Below, in pieces: positions 1 through 9,006 of a stretch of DNA of 64,000 bases. This DNA is from Actinomadura syzygii (GTDB lineage Bacteria; Actinomycetota; Actinomycetes; Streptosporangiales; Streptosporangiaceae). Each line of letters opens with the position of its first letter. Position 1 is the first letter of the stretch. The stretch lies in the NCBI RefSeq assembly GCF_008085905.1, contig NZ_VSFF01000001.1, positions 310,001 through 374,000 of the forward strand. The letters run 5' to 3'. The notes beneath the pieces are model-generated. The model saw only the letters and a program-made list of their open reading frames with translations. It had not been told where the DNA came from and searched no databases. A program made the translations under genes and the position numbers.

Positions 1-916
1 ACAGCGGGTCCATGAGCGCGTCGGGGTGTGACTCCTCGACCCGGTGTCCGAGGCCGTCGAGCAGGTTCGCCATGTCCAGGACGGCGTCGCGCACCACCGG
101 CACGACCTGCGGCGCATGCTCAGGAGCGTGCGACAGGACCCCGATGCGGAGGGGGCCGGGATCGCGTCCGACGAGCCCGGCGAGGCCGCCGTCCGGGAGG
201 GCCGGTGGCCGCCCCGTGTCGCCGGGCGCGCCGCCGCTGAGCGCGTCGAGGATGCTCGCCGTGTCCCGGACGGTCCGCGTCACCACCGCCGGGACGCTGT
301 GCCCCCACCGGCTCGGGACGCCCGGCCCCGCGCTGATCCGCCCGTCACTCGGCTTGAGCCCGACGAGGTGGCAGAACGCGGCGGGCATCCGGATCGAGCC
401 GCCGCCGTCGCCGCCCTGCGCGGCGGGGACCATGCCCGCCGCGACGGCCGCGGACGCCCCGCCCGACGAGCCGCCGGACGTCAGGTCGAGCCGCCACGGG
501 TTGCGCGTGATCCCGTGCACCTTGCTCTCGCTGACGGACACGAGCCCGAACTCCGGCGTGGACGTCTGCCCGACCACGATGAAGCCCGCGCCGGTGAGAC
601 GGCGGTTGATCGCCGAGTCCGCGCGCGCCGTCCGACCCGTCTTCGCGACCCACGCCGAGCCGAGGTTCGCCGGGTCGCCCGCGCTGTCGTTCAGCGCCTT
701 GACCAGCATCGGGACACCGGCGAACGGCGCGCCGGGCGCGGCCTCCCGGGCGGCGTCGAGCGCCCGCTCGTAGCGGCGGTGGACGACCGCGTTGACCTGC
801 GCGTCGGTCGCCTCGATCCGCTCGACGGCCGCCTGGACGAGCTCCTCCGGGGTCGCCTCGCCCCGGCGCACCAGTTCGGCCTGGCCCACGGCGTCGACGT
901 CCACGAGATCGGTCAT
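1..916 (-). CDS. Amidase-signature hydrolase, C-terminus cut off by the window edge
   Basis: The reading frame from ATG at 916 runs open to base 1, giving about 305 N-terminal residues of a protein normally 450-480 long. The amidase-signature triad is visible: Lys near residue 73 (GVPMLVKAL), the cis-Ser in TSGGSSGGAS near 147-154, and the nucleophile Ser near 174 in GGGSIRMP. These enzymes hydrolyse amides to acid plus ammonia or amine in the cytoplasm. Its ATG overlaps the stop of the upstream ABC ATPase gene (ATGA), so it is the next gene of the importer operon. This suggests that an imported amide is hydrolysed. The substrate cannot be read from sequence. Confidence 0.9.
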   Translation of the reverse strand, partial: MTDLVDVDAVGQAELVRRGEATPEELVQAAVERIEATDAQVNAVVHRRYERALDAAREAAPGAPFAGVPMLVKALNDSAGDPANLGSAWVAKTGRTARADSAINRRLTGAGFIVVGQTSTPEFGLVSVSESKVHGITRNPWRLDLTSGGSSGGASAAVAAGMVPAAQGGDGGGSIRMPAAFCHLVGLKPSDGRISAGPGVPSRWGHSVPAVVTRTVRDTASILDALSGGAPGDTGRPPALPDGGLAGLVGRDPGPLRIGVLSHAPEHAPQVVPVVRDAVLDMANLLDGLGHRVEESHPDALMDPL

Positions 917-2790
917 CGTCCCTCCATCCCAGCGGGGTGGTGGCAGGCGACCACGCGGCCGGGCTCCAGTTCGACGGGTTCGGGACGGACCGTCCGGCAG
1001 TTGTCCTCGGCGGCCGGGCAGCGCGACGCGAACGCGCACCCGGCCGGGGCCGCCGCCTCCTCCCCTTGACCGGACTCCGCTTGACCGGACTCCGCCTGAC
1101 CGGCTCGCGGCCGCCGCTCGGGCCGCTCCGGACGGTCCCGCGGGTCCGGCGACGGCATCGCCGCCAGCAGCTCCCGCGTGTACCAGTGCGCGGGCGCCTC
1201 GAACAGGCTCGCCGCGTCCGCCAGCTCGACGAGGCGTCCCGCGTACATCACCGCGACACGGTCGCTGATCGCCCGCACCACGGCCAGGTCGTGTGAGATG
1301 AAGACGTACGTCAGGTTCTCGGCGCGCTGGATCTTCGAGAGCAGGTCGAGCACCTGCGCCTGGACGGACACGTCGAGCGCGGACGTCGGCTCGTCCAGCA
1401 CGACGACCCTCGGGTCCCCGACGATGGCGCGGGCGATGGCGATGCGCTGCTTCTGGCCGCCGGAGAACTCGTCCGGCAGCCGGGCGGCGCTGTCCTCGGG
1501 CAGGCCGACCTCGCGGAGCACCTCCCGCACCCGCTCGGCGGCGGCCTTCGCGCCCGTGTCGGACGCCGCGAGGGGCTCCCGCACGGACGTCCCGACGCGC
1601 AACCTCGGGTTCAGCGAGCCCGCCGGATGCTGGAAGACCATCTGCACCCGCCGGCGGAGCCTGCCGGCCCGCCCGCCGCCACTGCCCCCGGCCCGGTGGC
1701 CGGGCTCGCTCATCGTCAGCCGTCCGGAGTCCGGCCGTTCGAGGTGGACGAGCATCTTCGCCAGCGTGCTCTTCCCAGAGCCGGACTCGCCGACGACCCC
1801 GAGCACCTCACCCTCCCGGACGTCGAGGGACACCCCCTGAACCGCGTGGATGAGGCGTCCGCGCGACCGGTAGGTGCGGCTGACGTCGTCCACGACGTAG
1901 AGCGGCTTCCCGGCGACCGGCCGCGACTCCGGCTCGTCGCGCGGCCGGTCCAGGTGCGGGACGGAGCGCAGCAGCATCCGCGTGTACTCCGTCTTCGGCT
2001 CCAGCAGCACCTCCTCGACGCCGCCGTGCTCGACGATCTCCCCGTCGAGCATGACCGCGACCCGGTCCGCCGTCTGGGCGATGACGCCGATGTCGTGCGA
2101 GATGAGCACGATGCCGACGCCGAACTCGTCGCGGACCGTCCGGAACAGCTCCAGGATCCCGGCCTGGACGGTGACGTCGAGCGCCGTCGTCGGCTCGTCC
2201 GCGAGCAGCAGCGCCGGGTCCCCGGCCAGCGCGAGCGCGACCGCCGCGCGCTGCCGGAGACCGCCGGACAGCTGGTGCGGGTACTGCCGGGCCCGCCGGT
2301 CCGGCTCGGGGACGCCGACCTTGTCCAGCAGCTCCCGGACGACGGCCCGCGCCTCCGCCCGCTTCACCCCGCGGTGCCGGGTGACGACCTCCGCGATCTG
2401 GTTCCCGATCCGCATGCTCGGGTCGAGCGCGCCCATGGCGTCCTGGAAGACCATCGCGACGGAGTCGCCGCGCATCCGCGTCAGCGTCCGCTCGTCCGCC
2501 GCGAGGACGTCGGTGCCGCAGATCGTCAGCTCGTCCGCGGTCACCTCGGCGGCCTTCGGCAGCAGCCCGAGGCAGCCGAGCGCGACCGAGCTCTTGCCGC
2601 TGCCGCTCTCCCCGATCAGCCCGACGATCTCGCCGCTCCGCACGCTGAGGTCCACGCCCCGGACGCTCGGCGCCCCGGTCCCGTACCCGATGGTCAGGTT
2701 GCGGATCGCGAGGACCGGGCCGGACGGGTCGCCGTCCGCGCCGTCCGGGGCCGCCGGGTCCGCTGTGTCCGCCACAGGTCTGCCCTTCAT
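913..2790 (-). CDS. Dipeptide/oligopeptide-type ABC transporter, two ATPase domains in one chain (DppD-DppF fusion)
   Basis: A 625-residue protein with two complete ABC ATPase domains. Domain 1 has Walker A GESGSGKSS at about 60-68, signature LSGGLRQ at about 174-180 and Walker B LLLADEP at about 194-200. Domain 2 has Walker A GESGSGKST at about 334-342, signature FSGGQKQ at about 442-448 and Walker B VVVLDEP. The C-terminus holds the Cys-rich oligopeptide/dipeptide transporter tail (CAFASRCP...C). It energises uptake through the two permeases encoded upstream. The linker before the tail contains a short duplicated AESGQ unit, matching a TTGACCGGACTCCGC-like repeat near 1066-1100. The gene lies 16 nt after the binding-protein gene in the operon permease-permease-binding protein-ATPase-amidase. 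Confidence 0.95.
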   Translation of the reverse strand: MKGRPVADTADPAAPDGADGDPSGPVLAIRNLTIGYGTGAPSVRGVDLSVRSGEIVGLIGESGSGKSSVALGCLGLLPKAAEVTADELTICGTDVLAADERTLTRMRGDSVAMVFQDAMGALDPSMRIGNQIAEVVTRHRGVKRAEARAVVRELLDKVGVPEPDRRARQYPHQLSGGLRQRAAVALALAGDPALLLADEPTTALDVTVQAGILELFRTVRDEFGVGIVLISHDIGVIAQTADRVAVMLDGEIVEHGGVEEVLLEPKTEYTRMLLRSVPHLDRPRDEPESRPVAGKPLYVVDDVSRTYRSRGRLIHAVQGVSLDVREGEVLGVVGESGSGKSTLAKMLVHLERPDSGRLTMSEPGHRAGGSGGGRAGRLRRRVQMVFQHPAGSLNPRLRVGTSVREPLAASDTGAKAAAERVREVLREVGLPEDSAARLPDEFSGGQKQRIAIARAIVGDPRVVVLDEPTSALDVSVQAQVLDLLSKIQRAENLTYVFISHDLAVVRAISDRVAVMYAGRLVELADAASLFEAPAHWYTRELLAAMPSPDPRDRPERPERRPRAGQAESGQAESGQGEEAAAPAGCAFASRCPAAEDNCRTVRPEPVELEPGRVVACHHPAGMEGR

Positions 2791-2806
2791 GCCTCTCCTC
2801 GGCCGG

Positions 2807-4375
2807 TCAGGAGTTCTTCAGGAAGATGCGCGTGCCGGACGGGTCCGCCTCGAACTTCTTGAGCTTCGGCCCCCACACGTCGTAGGCGATCGGGGCCGCG
2901 TACGGGACGACCATGTACACGCGCTCCGCGACGTACCGGTTGATCTCCGCGTACATCCGCTTGCGCTCGGCGTCGTCCTTCGCCTTGGTGACGGCGTCCG
3001 ACATCATCTGCCACAGCTTCGGGTCGTCGATCTTCGTGGACGGGATGCCCTTGGCGAACCACAGCGCGAGGTACTGGCTGGCGTCGGCGTTGAGCGCGGC
3101 GGTGAGCTGGATCATGTCCGCGTTCCACTTGCCGGACAGCAGGTTGCCGACGAGCTGCCCGAAGGGGAGCTGCTTGATCTCCAGCTCGATGCCGATCTCG
3201 GAGAGCTGCTGCTTCATGAGCTGGGCCGTCGGCAGGATCTCCGGGATCTCCGACTGGAGGGCGACGGTCAGCTTGACGTCCTTCGCGCCCGACTCGGCGA
3301 GCAGCTTCTTCGCCTCGGCCTGGTTGTAGGTGTAGTTCGGGAAGTCGGCCGTGGCGGCCGCGCCCAGCGGGTCGGCGGGCGGGACGATCCCCGCCAGCTC
3401 CCCGACGCCCTGCGAGCCGATCTTGATGAGCTGCTGGCGGTCGATGCCGACGCTGATCGCCTTGCGGACCTTCTCGTTCGCGAGCGGGCCCTGCGCGGCG
3501 TTCATGCCGAGCCAGTACGACCCGACGTTGTGCGTCGGGCCCACGTTGATGCCGCGCCGCTTCAGCGCCTCAACGTTCTTCGGCAGCTTGACCTGCGTCA
3601 TGTCGACCGAGCCGGACTGGAGGGCCTGGACGCGGGTGGACTCGTCCGGGATGAGCCGGTAGTCGATGGCGTCGAACCCGGGCTTGGGCTTGTCCCAGTA
3701 CCCGGCGAACTTCACCGTCTTGATGAGCGAGCCCTCCTGGTACGCGGCCAGCTTGTACGGGCCGGTGCCGTTCTCCTGGGTCTTGCGCTCGTTCTCCGAC
3801 TTGGACTTCGTCCACTGCTCGCTGACGATCCCGGCGCTCCACGGCTGGGCGAGCAGGTGGAGCAGCGACGCCTGCGGCTCCTTGAGCGTGATGGTGACCT
3901 TGTCCTCGCCGACCGCCTTGACGTCCTTGAAGGTGTAGAGCGACACGTACGGCGAGTGCGTCTTCGGGTCGACGATCCGCTTGAGGCTGAACACGACGTC
4001 GGTGGCCTTCACCGGCGTCCCGTCGTGGAACGTGACGCCCTTGCGCAGCGTGAACTCGTACTCGGTCGGGGACACCTGCTTCCACGACTCCGCGACCGCC
4101 GGCTTCAGCGTCGTCGTGTCGGTGTCGAGGGCGAGGAGGCCCTCGTAGAACTGCGCGACCATGCGCTTGGCGTTGAACGCCTGGGCCATGATCGGGTCGA
4201 GGCCGCTGAGCGGCTGGCTGTCGTCGGCGACGACCAGGGCGCCGCCGCGCGCCGCCGTCCCGGACGATCCGGACGACGACGACCCGGAGCCGCTGCACCC
4301 GGCGACGGCCAGCGTCGCCGCGGTGGTGAGCGCCAGGGCGCCGAGCATGCCTCTTCCCATGCGTTTGCCCGCCAT
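2807..4375 (-). CDS. Extracellular solute-binding protein, family 5 lipoprotein (DppA/OppA type)
   Basis: A 522-residue protein. The N-terminus is a lipoprotein signal peptide with lipobox LAVAGC (Cys27), followed by a Ser/Gly-rich tether. The mature part shows the SBP_bac_5 layout (DPIMAQAFNAKRMVAQFYEGL, FTLRKGVTFHDGTPVKATDV, GTGPYKL), typical of proteins binding peptides, nickel or other small amphipathic ligands. It would capture the substrate outside the membrane and deliver it to the adjacent permeases. The start at 4375 is supported by AAGGAAGG about 7 nt upstream. The ligand is unknown; placement in a catabolic regulon with amidases suggests an amide or conjugate. Confidence 0.94.
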   Translation of the reverse strand: MAGKRMGRGMLGALALTTAATLAVAGCSGSGSSSSGSSGTAARGGALVVADDSQPLSGLDPIMAQAFNAKRMVAQFYEGLLALDTDTTTLKPAVAESWKQVSPTEYEFTLRKGVTFHDGTPVKATDVVFSLKRIVDPKTHSPYVSLYTFKDVKAVGEDKVTITLKEPQASLLHLLAQPWSAGIVSEQWTKSKSENERKTQENGTGPYKLAAYQEGSLIKTVKFAGYWDKPKPGFDAIDYRLIPDESTRVQALQSGSVDMTQVKLPKNVEALKRRGINVGPTHNVGSYWLGMNAAQGPLANEKVRKAISVGIDRQQLIKIGSQGVGELAGIVPPADPLGAAATADFPNYTYNQAEAKKLLAESGAKDVKLTVALQSEIPEILPTAQLMKQQLSEIGIELEIKQLPFGQLVGNLLSGKWNADMIQLTAALNADASQYLALWFAKGIPSTKIDDPKLWQMMSDAVTKAKDDAERKRMYAEINRYVAERVYMVVPYAAPIAYDVWGPKLKKFEADPSGTRIFLKNS

Positions 4376-4406
4376 AGTGATGCCTTCCTTTTCCTCGTGA
4401 GAATGG

Positions 4407-5282
4407 TCAGACGACCGAGCGGCGGGAGACGGAGAACCCCTCGCCGATCAGGCTCCAGCCGATGGACGAGAGCAGCAGCGCACCCGCCGGACCCAGCGGA
4501 AGCCAGGGCGAGTCGGCCATGTAGTTCTGCGATTCGAAGATCATCCGACCCCAGCTCGGGGTCGGCGGCTGCACACCGAGGCCGAGGTAGCTCAGCGACG
4601 ATTCCAGCAGGATGACGATCGCCGCCGTATTGGCGAGCTGCACCATCATCAGGGGAAAGACATTGGGCAGGAGATGCTTGACCGCGATGACCGGGGCGCG
4701 CACCCCGGAAATGCGGGCCGAAAGGATGAACTCGCGTTCCCGCAATTCCAGGCAGCGCGCCCGAACCACCCGTGCGAACTGCGGGATCGACACCACCGCG
4801 AGGACGATGACCAGCGTCTTGCGGGTGGGCGAGAAGACCGTGATCGCGGCCAGCGCGAGCAGGATCGACGGGAACGACAGCAGCAGGTCGACCCCGGCCA
4901 TCAGCAGCGCGTCCAGGCGTCCGCCCTGGAGTCCGGCGGCGAGCCCGATCATGGACCCGACGACCAGGGAGAGCAGGGCGGCGAACACCGCGATCGACAG
5001 GGACGTCCGCCCGGCGATGCACAGCCGGACGAAGTAGTCGCGGCCGAGGTCGTCGGTGCCCATCCAGTGCGTGCCGTCGAGCCCCGTGAACGGGTCGCCC
5101 GCGACCTCGGTCGGCGAGTACGGGCGCAGCACGCCGACCAGGTAGGACATGCCGACCAGGGCCAGCAGGATCAGCACCCCGACGATGATCCCGGTACGCG
5201 AGCGCAGCACGGGCCGCAGCGACCGCTTCGCGGGTCCGTCCTTGGAGGCCGGGACGTCCTCCACCGTGACGATGTCACTCAT
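4407..5282 (-). CDS. ABC transporter permease, DppC/OppC type
   Basis: A 291-residue inner-membrane permease beginning MSDIVTVED. It has an N-terminal membrane segment (IIVGVLILLALVGMSYLVGV), the loop GTDDLGRDYFVR typical of DppC proteins, then five more membrane segments with the EAA-type loop (SARISGVRAPVIAVKHLLPN). Its ATG at 5282 overlaps the stop of the upstream permease gene (ATGA), indicating translational coupling. The frame stays open further upstream, but that extension is antisense-like and overlaps the other permease, so I take 5282 as the start. Confidence 0.94.
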   Translation of the reverse strand: MSDIVTVEDVPASKDGPAKRSLRPVLRSRTGIIVGVLILLALVGMSYLVGVLRPYSPTEVAGDPFTGLDGTHWMGTDDLGRDYFVRLCIAGRTSLSIAVFAALLSLVVGSMIGLAAGLQGGRLDALLMAGVDLLLSFPSILLALAAITVFSPTRKTLVIVLAVVSIPQFARVVRARCLELREREFILSARISGVRAPVIAVKHLLPNVFPLMMVQLANTAAIVILLESSLSYLGLGVQPPTPSWGRMIFESQNYMADSPWLPLGPAGALLLSSIGWSLIGEGFSVSRRSVV

Positions 5283-6307
5283 CGCAGCCCACCTACCTTG
5301 GGGTTGATCAGCGGATAGAAGAGGTCGACCACGAGGTTCATCACGACGAAGACGCCGCCGAGCAGGAGGATGCACGCCTGCGCGGCGGCGTAGTCCTTCT
5401 GCAGGATCGAGGTGACGGTGAGCTGCCCGATGCCGGGGATCGCGAAGACGTTCTCGATCAGGATCGACTGCCCGACCATGCCCGCGAGCTGGAGTCCCGC
5501 GATGGTGACGACCGGCCCGGACGCGTTCCGCAGCCCGTGCCGGACGGTCGCCTGGAGCCGGGTGGAGCCGGTCGCGAGCGCGGTCCGCATGTAGTCCTGC
5601 TCGTAGACCTCCAGCATCGACGCCCGCATGTACCGGCAGATCGTCGAGCCGAGCGGCAGGCCGAGCGCCAGCGCCGGAAGGACCAGCGCCTGGACGTTCC
5701 GCACCGGGTCCGCCGTGAACGGGACCCAGCCGAGCGTCGGCCAGGACGGCATGACCATCGAGGCGAACAGCACCAGCGCGACGCCGAACGCGAAGACCGG
5801 CGTCGCGAGCCCGAGGAACGTGGCGCTCCGCGCGACCCGGTCGAAGAACCGGCCGCGCTTCATCGCCGCGATCGCCCCGAACGGAACGCCCCACGCGATG
5901 GAGACGATCGTGGCGGCGATGGCGAGTTCGAGCGTGTTCGGCAGCCGGTCCGCGATCAGGGTGCGGACCGGCTGGCCGTTGAAGACGGAGATGCCGAAGT
6001 CGCCGCGCAGGACGTTTCCGAGCCAGTGCGTGTACTGCTCGATGAGCGGGCCGTCCAGGCCGAGGTCGCGGGTCAGCTGGGCGCGGACCTCCGGGGTGCT
6101 GTAGGGGCCCGCGAGCAGGTCCACCGAGTTGCCCGGCAGCATGTGGACGAGCCCGAACGCGATGATCGACAGCAGGAACATCACGAGGACGCCGCGCAGC
6201 AGCCGCGTCCCGAGGAAGAGGACGAGCGGGGGCGGCGCGAAGCGACGCGCGGCGCGCTCCTCCGGTGGCCTCACCTTCGGAGAAGGCACCTGTGTCGCTG
6301 AGCTCAT
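5279..6307 (-). CDS. ABC transporter permease, DppB/OppB type
   Basis: A 342-residue membrane protein and the first gene of the importer operon. It has an N-terminal helix (LLRGVLVMFLLSIIAFGLVHMLPG), the PGNSVDLLAGPY region typical of DppB proteins, and a C-terminal EAA loop (ATGSTRLQATVRHGLRNAS) followed by further helices. The start at 6307 is chosen because AGGAGG sits 6-7 nt upstream and the family similarity begins there; the frame is open up to 6583 but those residues look non-coding. The candidate regulator site at 6380-6398 lies about 73 bp upstream of the start. Confidence 0.93.
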   Translation of the reverse strand: MSSATQVPSPKVRPPEERAARRFAPPPLVLFLGTRLLRGVLVMFLLSIIAFGLVHMLPGNSVDLLAGPYSTPEVRAQLTRDLGLDGPLIEQYTHWLGNVLRGDFGISVFNGQPVRTLIADRLPNTLELAIAATIVSIAWGVPFGAIAAMKRGRFFDRVARSATFLGLATPVFAFGVALVLFASMVMPSWPTLGWVPFTADPVRNVQALVLPALALGLPLGSTICRYMRASMLEVYEQDYMRTALATGSTRLQATVRHGLRNASGPVVTIAGLQLAGMVGQSILIENVFAIPGIGQLTVTSILQKDYAAAQACILLLGGVFVVMNLVVDLFYPLINPKVGGLR

Positions 6308-6379
6308 CCGAACCTCCTGCCGCCTGCCCCTGCGAGTGGCAGCAAGGTTGTTCAGGTCACACTCCGGATGCCACCCGCA

Positions 6380-6398
6380 CGTCTCGCTGAGCGGACCG
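6380..6398. promoter_or_regulatory. Candidate regulator site A (19-bp inverted repeat)
   Basis: CGTCTCG-CTGAG-CGGACCG, in the divergent region between the importer operon (start 6307) and the second amidase gene (start 6549). It is one of six related sites in this island; the right arm is perfect and the left arm is partial. The island's IclR regulator is the likely reader, which is an inference. Confidence 0.65.
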
Positions 6399-6466
6399 CG
6401 GGCCGAACCGGGTTCGCCGCCGCGAACCCGCTGATCACGGGCCGGTCCTGGTCCGGGCGCCGGCGC

Positions 6467-6485
6467 CGGTTCGGACAGCGGACCG
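6467..6485. promoter_or_regulatory. Candidate regulator site B (19-bp inverted repeat)
   Basis: CGGTTCG-GACAG-CGGACCG, ending 63 bp upstream of the amidase start at 6549. Six of seven positions match in the left arm and all seven in the right. The spacer departs from the CTGAG of most copies. A separate 13-bp palindrome, CGAACC-G-GGTTCG, lies between sites A and B near 6404-6416. Confidence 0.65.
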
Positions 6486-6548
6486 CCGCGCTCCCCCGGC
6501 GCCGCCGCGTGCGCGACCATGCTCCGAACCGGCGGAAGGAGTTCACGC

Positions 6549-7955
6549 ATGCAGCCCACGGCCACGGAATGGCTGGCCCGCATGGGGCGGGGGGAGATCT
6601 CGGCGGCCGAGCTGGCCGAGCACTACCTCGCCCGCGTCGGCGCCGCGAACCCCCGCCTCAACGCCGTGGTCGCGGTCGACGCGGACGCCGTCCGGACGGC
6701 GGCGCGGGACGCCGACGAGCGCCGCAGCCGCGGCGACGACGGCCCGCTGCTCGGCCTGCCCGTCACGATCAAGGACTGCCTGGACGTCGCGGCCCTGCCC
6801 TGCCGGGCCGGGTCGCGTGCCCGCAAGGACGTCCCGACGACGGACGCGGTGGTCGTCGAGCGGATCAAGCGGGCCGGGGGCGTGATCCTCGGCAAGACGA
6901 ACATGCCGGAGCTCGGCTCGTCCTACGAGACCGACAACAAGGTGTACGGGCGGACGAACCATCCCCTCGACGCCGCGCGGACGCCGGGCGGGTCCAGCGG
7001 CGGGGAGGCGTCGGTCATCGGCGCGGACGCGTCCCCGCTCGGCGTCGGCACGGACGGCGGCGGCTCCGTCCGGGTGCCGAGCCACTACTGCGGGCTCGTC
7101 GGCCTGCGGCCCACGACGGGGCGCGTCCCCGCGACGGGGAGCTGGCCCGACAAGCGCTCCGGCCCGACCCTCGACATCACCTGCATCGGGCCGATGGGAC
7201 GCTCCACGGCGGACATCGCGCTGCTCCTCGACGTGATCCACGGGCCCGACCTCGGGGACCCGTTCGCGCATCCGGTGCCGCTGCGCGACTGGTCGGCGGT
7301 CGACGTCGCGGGCCTGCGCGTCGGCTGGTACGTCGAGGACGGCCTCGCGCACCCGTCGGACGCGACCGTCGCGGCCGTCCGCCGCGCCGCCGGGATCCTG
7401 GAGAAGGCCGGGGCCGCGGTCGTCCAGGTCGAGCCGCCCGCCGTCACCGAGGCGACCGAGCTGTTCTTCGCCGCGCTCGCAGCGGACGGCGGCGACGGCG
7501 TCCGCGGCCTGGTCGGGGACGCGCCGGACGACCACACCGAGCAGTTCCTCGACCTGCTGGACAACCCCCGGCACGGCAGTTCGACGTCCGCCGGGGACTA
7601 CTTCGCGCTCCTCGACCGGATGTTCGGCCTGCGGTCACGGGTGCGGCGGTGGATCGACGGCTACGACGTCGTGCTCGCCCCGGTCGCCGCGGGGCCCGCG
7701 CCCCGGCACGGCGAGCCGCCGCAGGGCGTCGCGCCCGCCGACTACGGCCGGTACGAGGGGTTCAACTACACCCACACCTACAGCGTCGCCGGGCTGCCGT
7801 CGGCGTCCGTCCCGGCCGGGGTCGAGGACGGCCTGCCAGTCGGGGTGCAGGTCATCGCGCAGTGCTGGCGGGAGGACCTGGTGCTCGCCGCGTGCGCCGC
7901 GATCGAGCGCGAGACGGGCGGCTTCCAGATCGTCGACCGTCCCGCCCTTTCCTGA
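6549..7955 (+). CDS. Amidase-signature hydrolase
   Basis: A 468-residue full-length amidase-signature enzyme. Lys in LPVTIKDCLDV, the cis-Ser in TPGGSSGGEAS and the nucleophile Ser in TDGGGSVRVP are all present. It hydrolyses an amide or aryl-amide in the cytoplasm. The start at 6549 has GGAAGGAG about 8 nt upstream; a longer frame from 6519 lacks this support. It stands alone on this strand, is divergent from the importer operon and shares its control region with two copies of the candidate operator. It resembles but is clearly distinct from the truncated amidase at the window's left end, so the island encodes two different amidases. Confidence 0.93.
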   Translation: MQPTATEWLARMGRGEISAAELAEHYLARVGAANPRLNAVVAVDADAVRTAARDADERRSRGDDGPLLGLPVTIKDCLDVAALPCRAGSRARKDVPTTDAVVVERIKRAGGVILGKTNMPELGSSYETDNKVYGRTNHPLDAARTPGGSSGGEASVIGADASPLGVGTDGGGSVRVPSHYCGLVGLRPTTGRVPATGSWPDKRSGPTLDITCIGPMGRSTADIALLLDVIHGPDLGDPFAHPVPLRDWSAVDVAGLRVGWYVEDGLAHPSDATVAAVRRAAGILEKAGAAVVQVEPPAVTEATELFFAALAADGGDGVRGLVGDAPDDHTEQFLDLLDNPRHGSSTSAGDYFALLDRMFGLRSRVRRWIDGYDVVLAPVAAGPAPRHGEPPQGVAPADYGRYEGFNYTHTYSVAGLPSASVPAGVEDGLPVGVQVIAQCWREDLVLAACAAIERETGGFQIVDRPALS

Positions 7956-7972
7956 GAACGGCCCGAAAACAG

Positions 7973-8011
7973 AACGCGGCGGGGACGGGCTCGGCCCGTC
8001 CCCGCCGCGTT
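7973..8011. terminator. Bidirectional hairpin terminator between convergent genes
   Basis: A perfect 18-bp inverted repeat (AACGCGGCGGGGACGGGC, loop TCG, then its exact complement) sits between the convergent amidase and hydrolase genes. There is no long T-run, as is common in high-GC actinomycetes. The position and stem strength fit a two-way terminator. Confidence 0.85.
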
Positions 8012-8019
8012 CCGCTCGG

Positions 8020-8880
8020 TCAGTCGTCGTGGCGCTGGTTCAGGAAGCCGGTCACGACCGAGTAGAAGTCGTGCGGACGCTCCTCCTGCAAGTGGTGCGA
8101 GGAGTAGTCCATGACGTAGAGGTGTCCGCGCGGCACCATGCGGGCCAGCATCAGCGGATAGTCGGGCGTGAGGAACGCGTCGTACATGCCCCACGCGAAC
8201 AGGACGGGCGCGATGACGCGGCCGAGTTCCTCGGTGAGGTCCTGCCAGTCGCCGCGCGGGTTGTCCGAGGACGCGGCGAGCGCCATCTCCTCGGGGTCGA
8301 GGCTCTGCTCGTAGCGCAGCGTGACGGTCTCGTCCGGGAGTGCCTCGGCGTCGTACCACTCCAGCCGCGCGATCAGGTCGCGCATCTTCTCCCAGGACGG
8401 GCCCGTTCCGCCGTAGTAGGCGTCGCGGGCGTTGCGGCCGCGGCGGCCGCCCTCCGGCAGCGGGGCGAGCGGCCCGTAGAACACCGGCATGCTGCCCGTG
8501 ACGACCAGGGACCGCACCCGCTCCGGGTACTTCGCGGCAAGGTTCAGCGCGATCGTGCCGCCCCAGGAATTGCACACGAAGTCGGCGCGGCCGATTTCCA
8601 GGGTGTCCATGAGCGCGATGGTCTTCGCGGCGTGGAAGTCCCACATCGGCCCGGTGATGGTGCATTTCTCCGACCGGCCGTACTGGAGGATGTCGACCAG
8701 GAAGCAGTCCCGGTCGCGGGCGAACATTGGCGCGACGGCGCCGAAGTCCGTCCAGGCCGTGCAGCCCGGACCGCCGCCGTGCAGGAAAATCGTCGGGGCG
8801 CCCGAACCCATTCTCGTGTAGTGGTATTTCACGCCGTCCGCTTCGGCGTAAAGGCCCTCGGGGCCCGGCTTGGTGTCCAT
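8020..8880 (-). CDS. Alpha/beta-fold C-C bond hydrolase (MhpC/BphD-like, meta-cleavage product hydrolase)
   Basis: A 286-residue alpha/beta hydrolase. The oxyanion motif LHGGGPGCTAW is typical of meta-cleavage product hydrolases. The nucleophile elbow is CNSWGGT, the acid lies in GMYDAF and the catalytic His in SSHHLQEE. Such enzymes split vinylogous 1,5-diketones produced by extradiol ring cleavage, matching the extradiol dioxygenase gene at 13795. It is read divergently from the hydratase pair at 9007-9941, with a candidate operator 42 bp upstream. A second hydrolase of this class is at 14757, so the two may act on different ring-fission products. Confidence 0.9.
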   Translation of the reverse strand: MDTKPGPEGLYAEADGVKYHYTRMGSGAPTIFLHGGGPGCTAWTDFGAVAPMFARDRDCFLVDILQYGRSEKCTITGPMWDFHAAKTIALMDTLEIGRADFVCNSWGGTIALNLAAKYPERVRSLVVTGSMPVFYGPLAPLPEGGRRGRNARDAYYGGTGPSWEKMRDLIARLEWYDAEALPDETVTLRYEQSLDPEEMALAASSDNPRGDWQDLTEELGRVIAPVLFAWGMYDAFLTPDYPLMLARMVPRGHLYVMDYSSHHLQEERPHDFYSVVTGFLNQRHDD

Positions 8881-8921
8881 CCACGGATCATCACCGGCGG
8901 GCGCGGGCGCCGGAAGTGCGG

Positions 8922-8940
8922 CGGTCCGCTGAGCGGTCCC
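8922..8940. promoter_or_regulatory. Candidate regulator site C (19-bp inverted repeat)
   Basis: CGGTCCG-CTGAG-CGGTCCC, between the hydrolase start (8880, minus) and the hydratase start (9007, plus). The left arm is perfect and the right arm has two mismatches to the consensus. Downstream on the plus strand, TTACCG (8947-8952), 17 bp and TATGGT (8970-8975) form a possible promoter for the hydratase pair. Confidence 0.65.
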
Positions 8941-9006
8941 CGCTCCTTACCGCGGATCGGGCCCGTGCGTATGGTGCGTTTCCGGACGAGCCAATGGAGG
9001 TGGCAG

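Noticed and set aside
1982..4615. An 877-codon open frame on the plus strand opposite the ABC transporter genes
   Set aside because: It is antisense to clear transporter genes, has Arg/Leu/Val-biased low-complexity sequence and no family features; a high-GC shadow frame.
8953..8975. TTACCG-N17-TATGGT as a firm promoter for the hydratase genes
   Set aside because: The -35 and -10 matches are partial; kept only as a note with site C.
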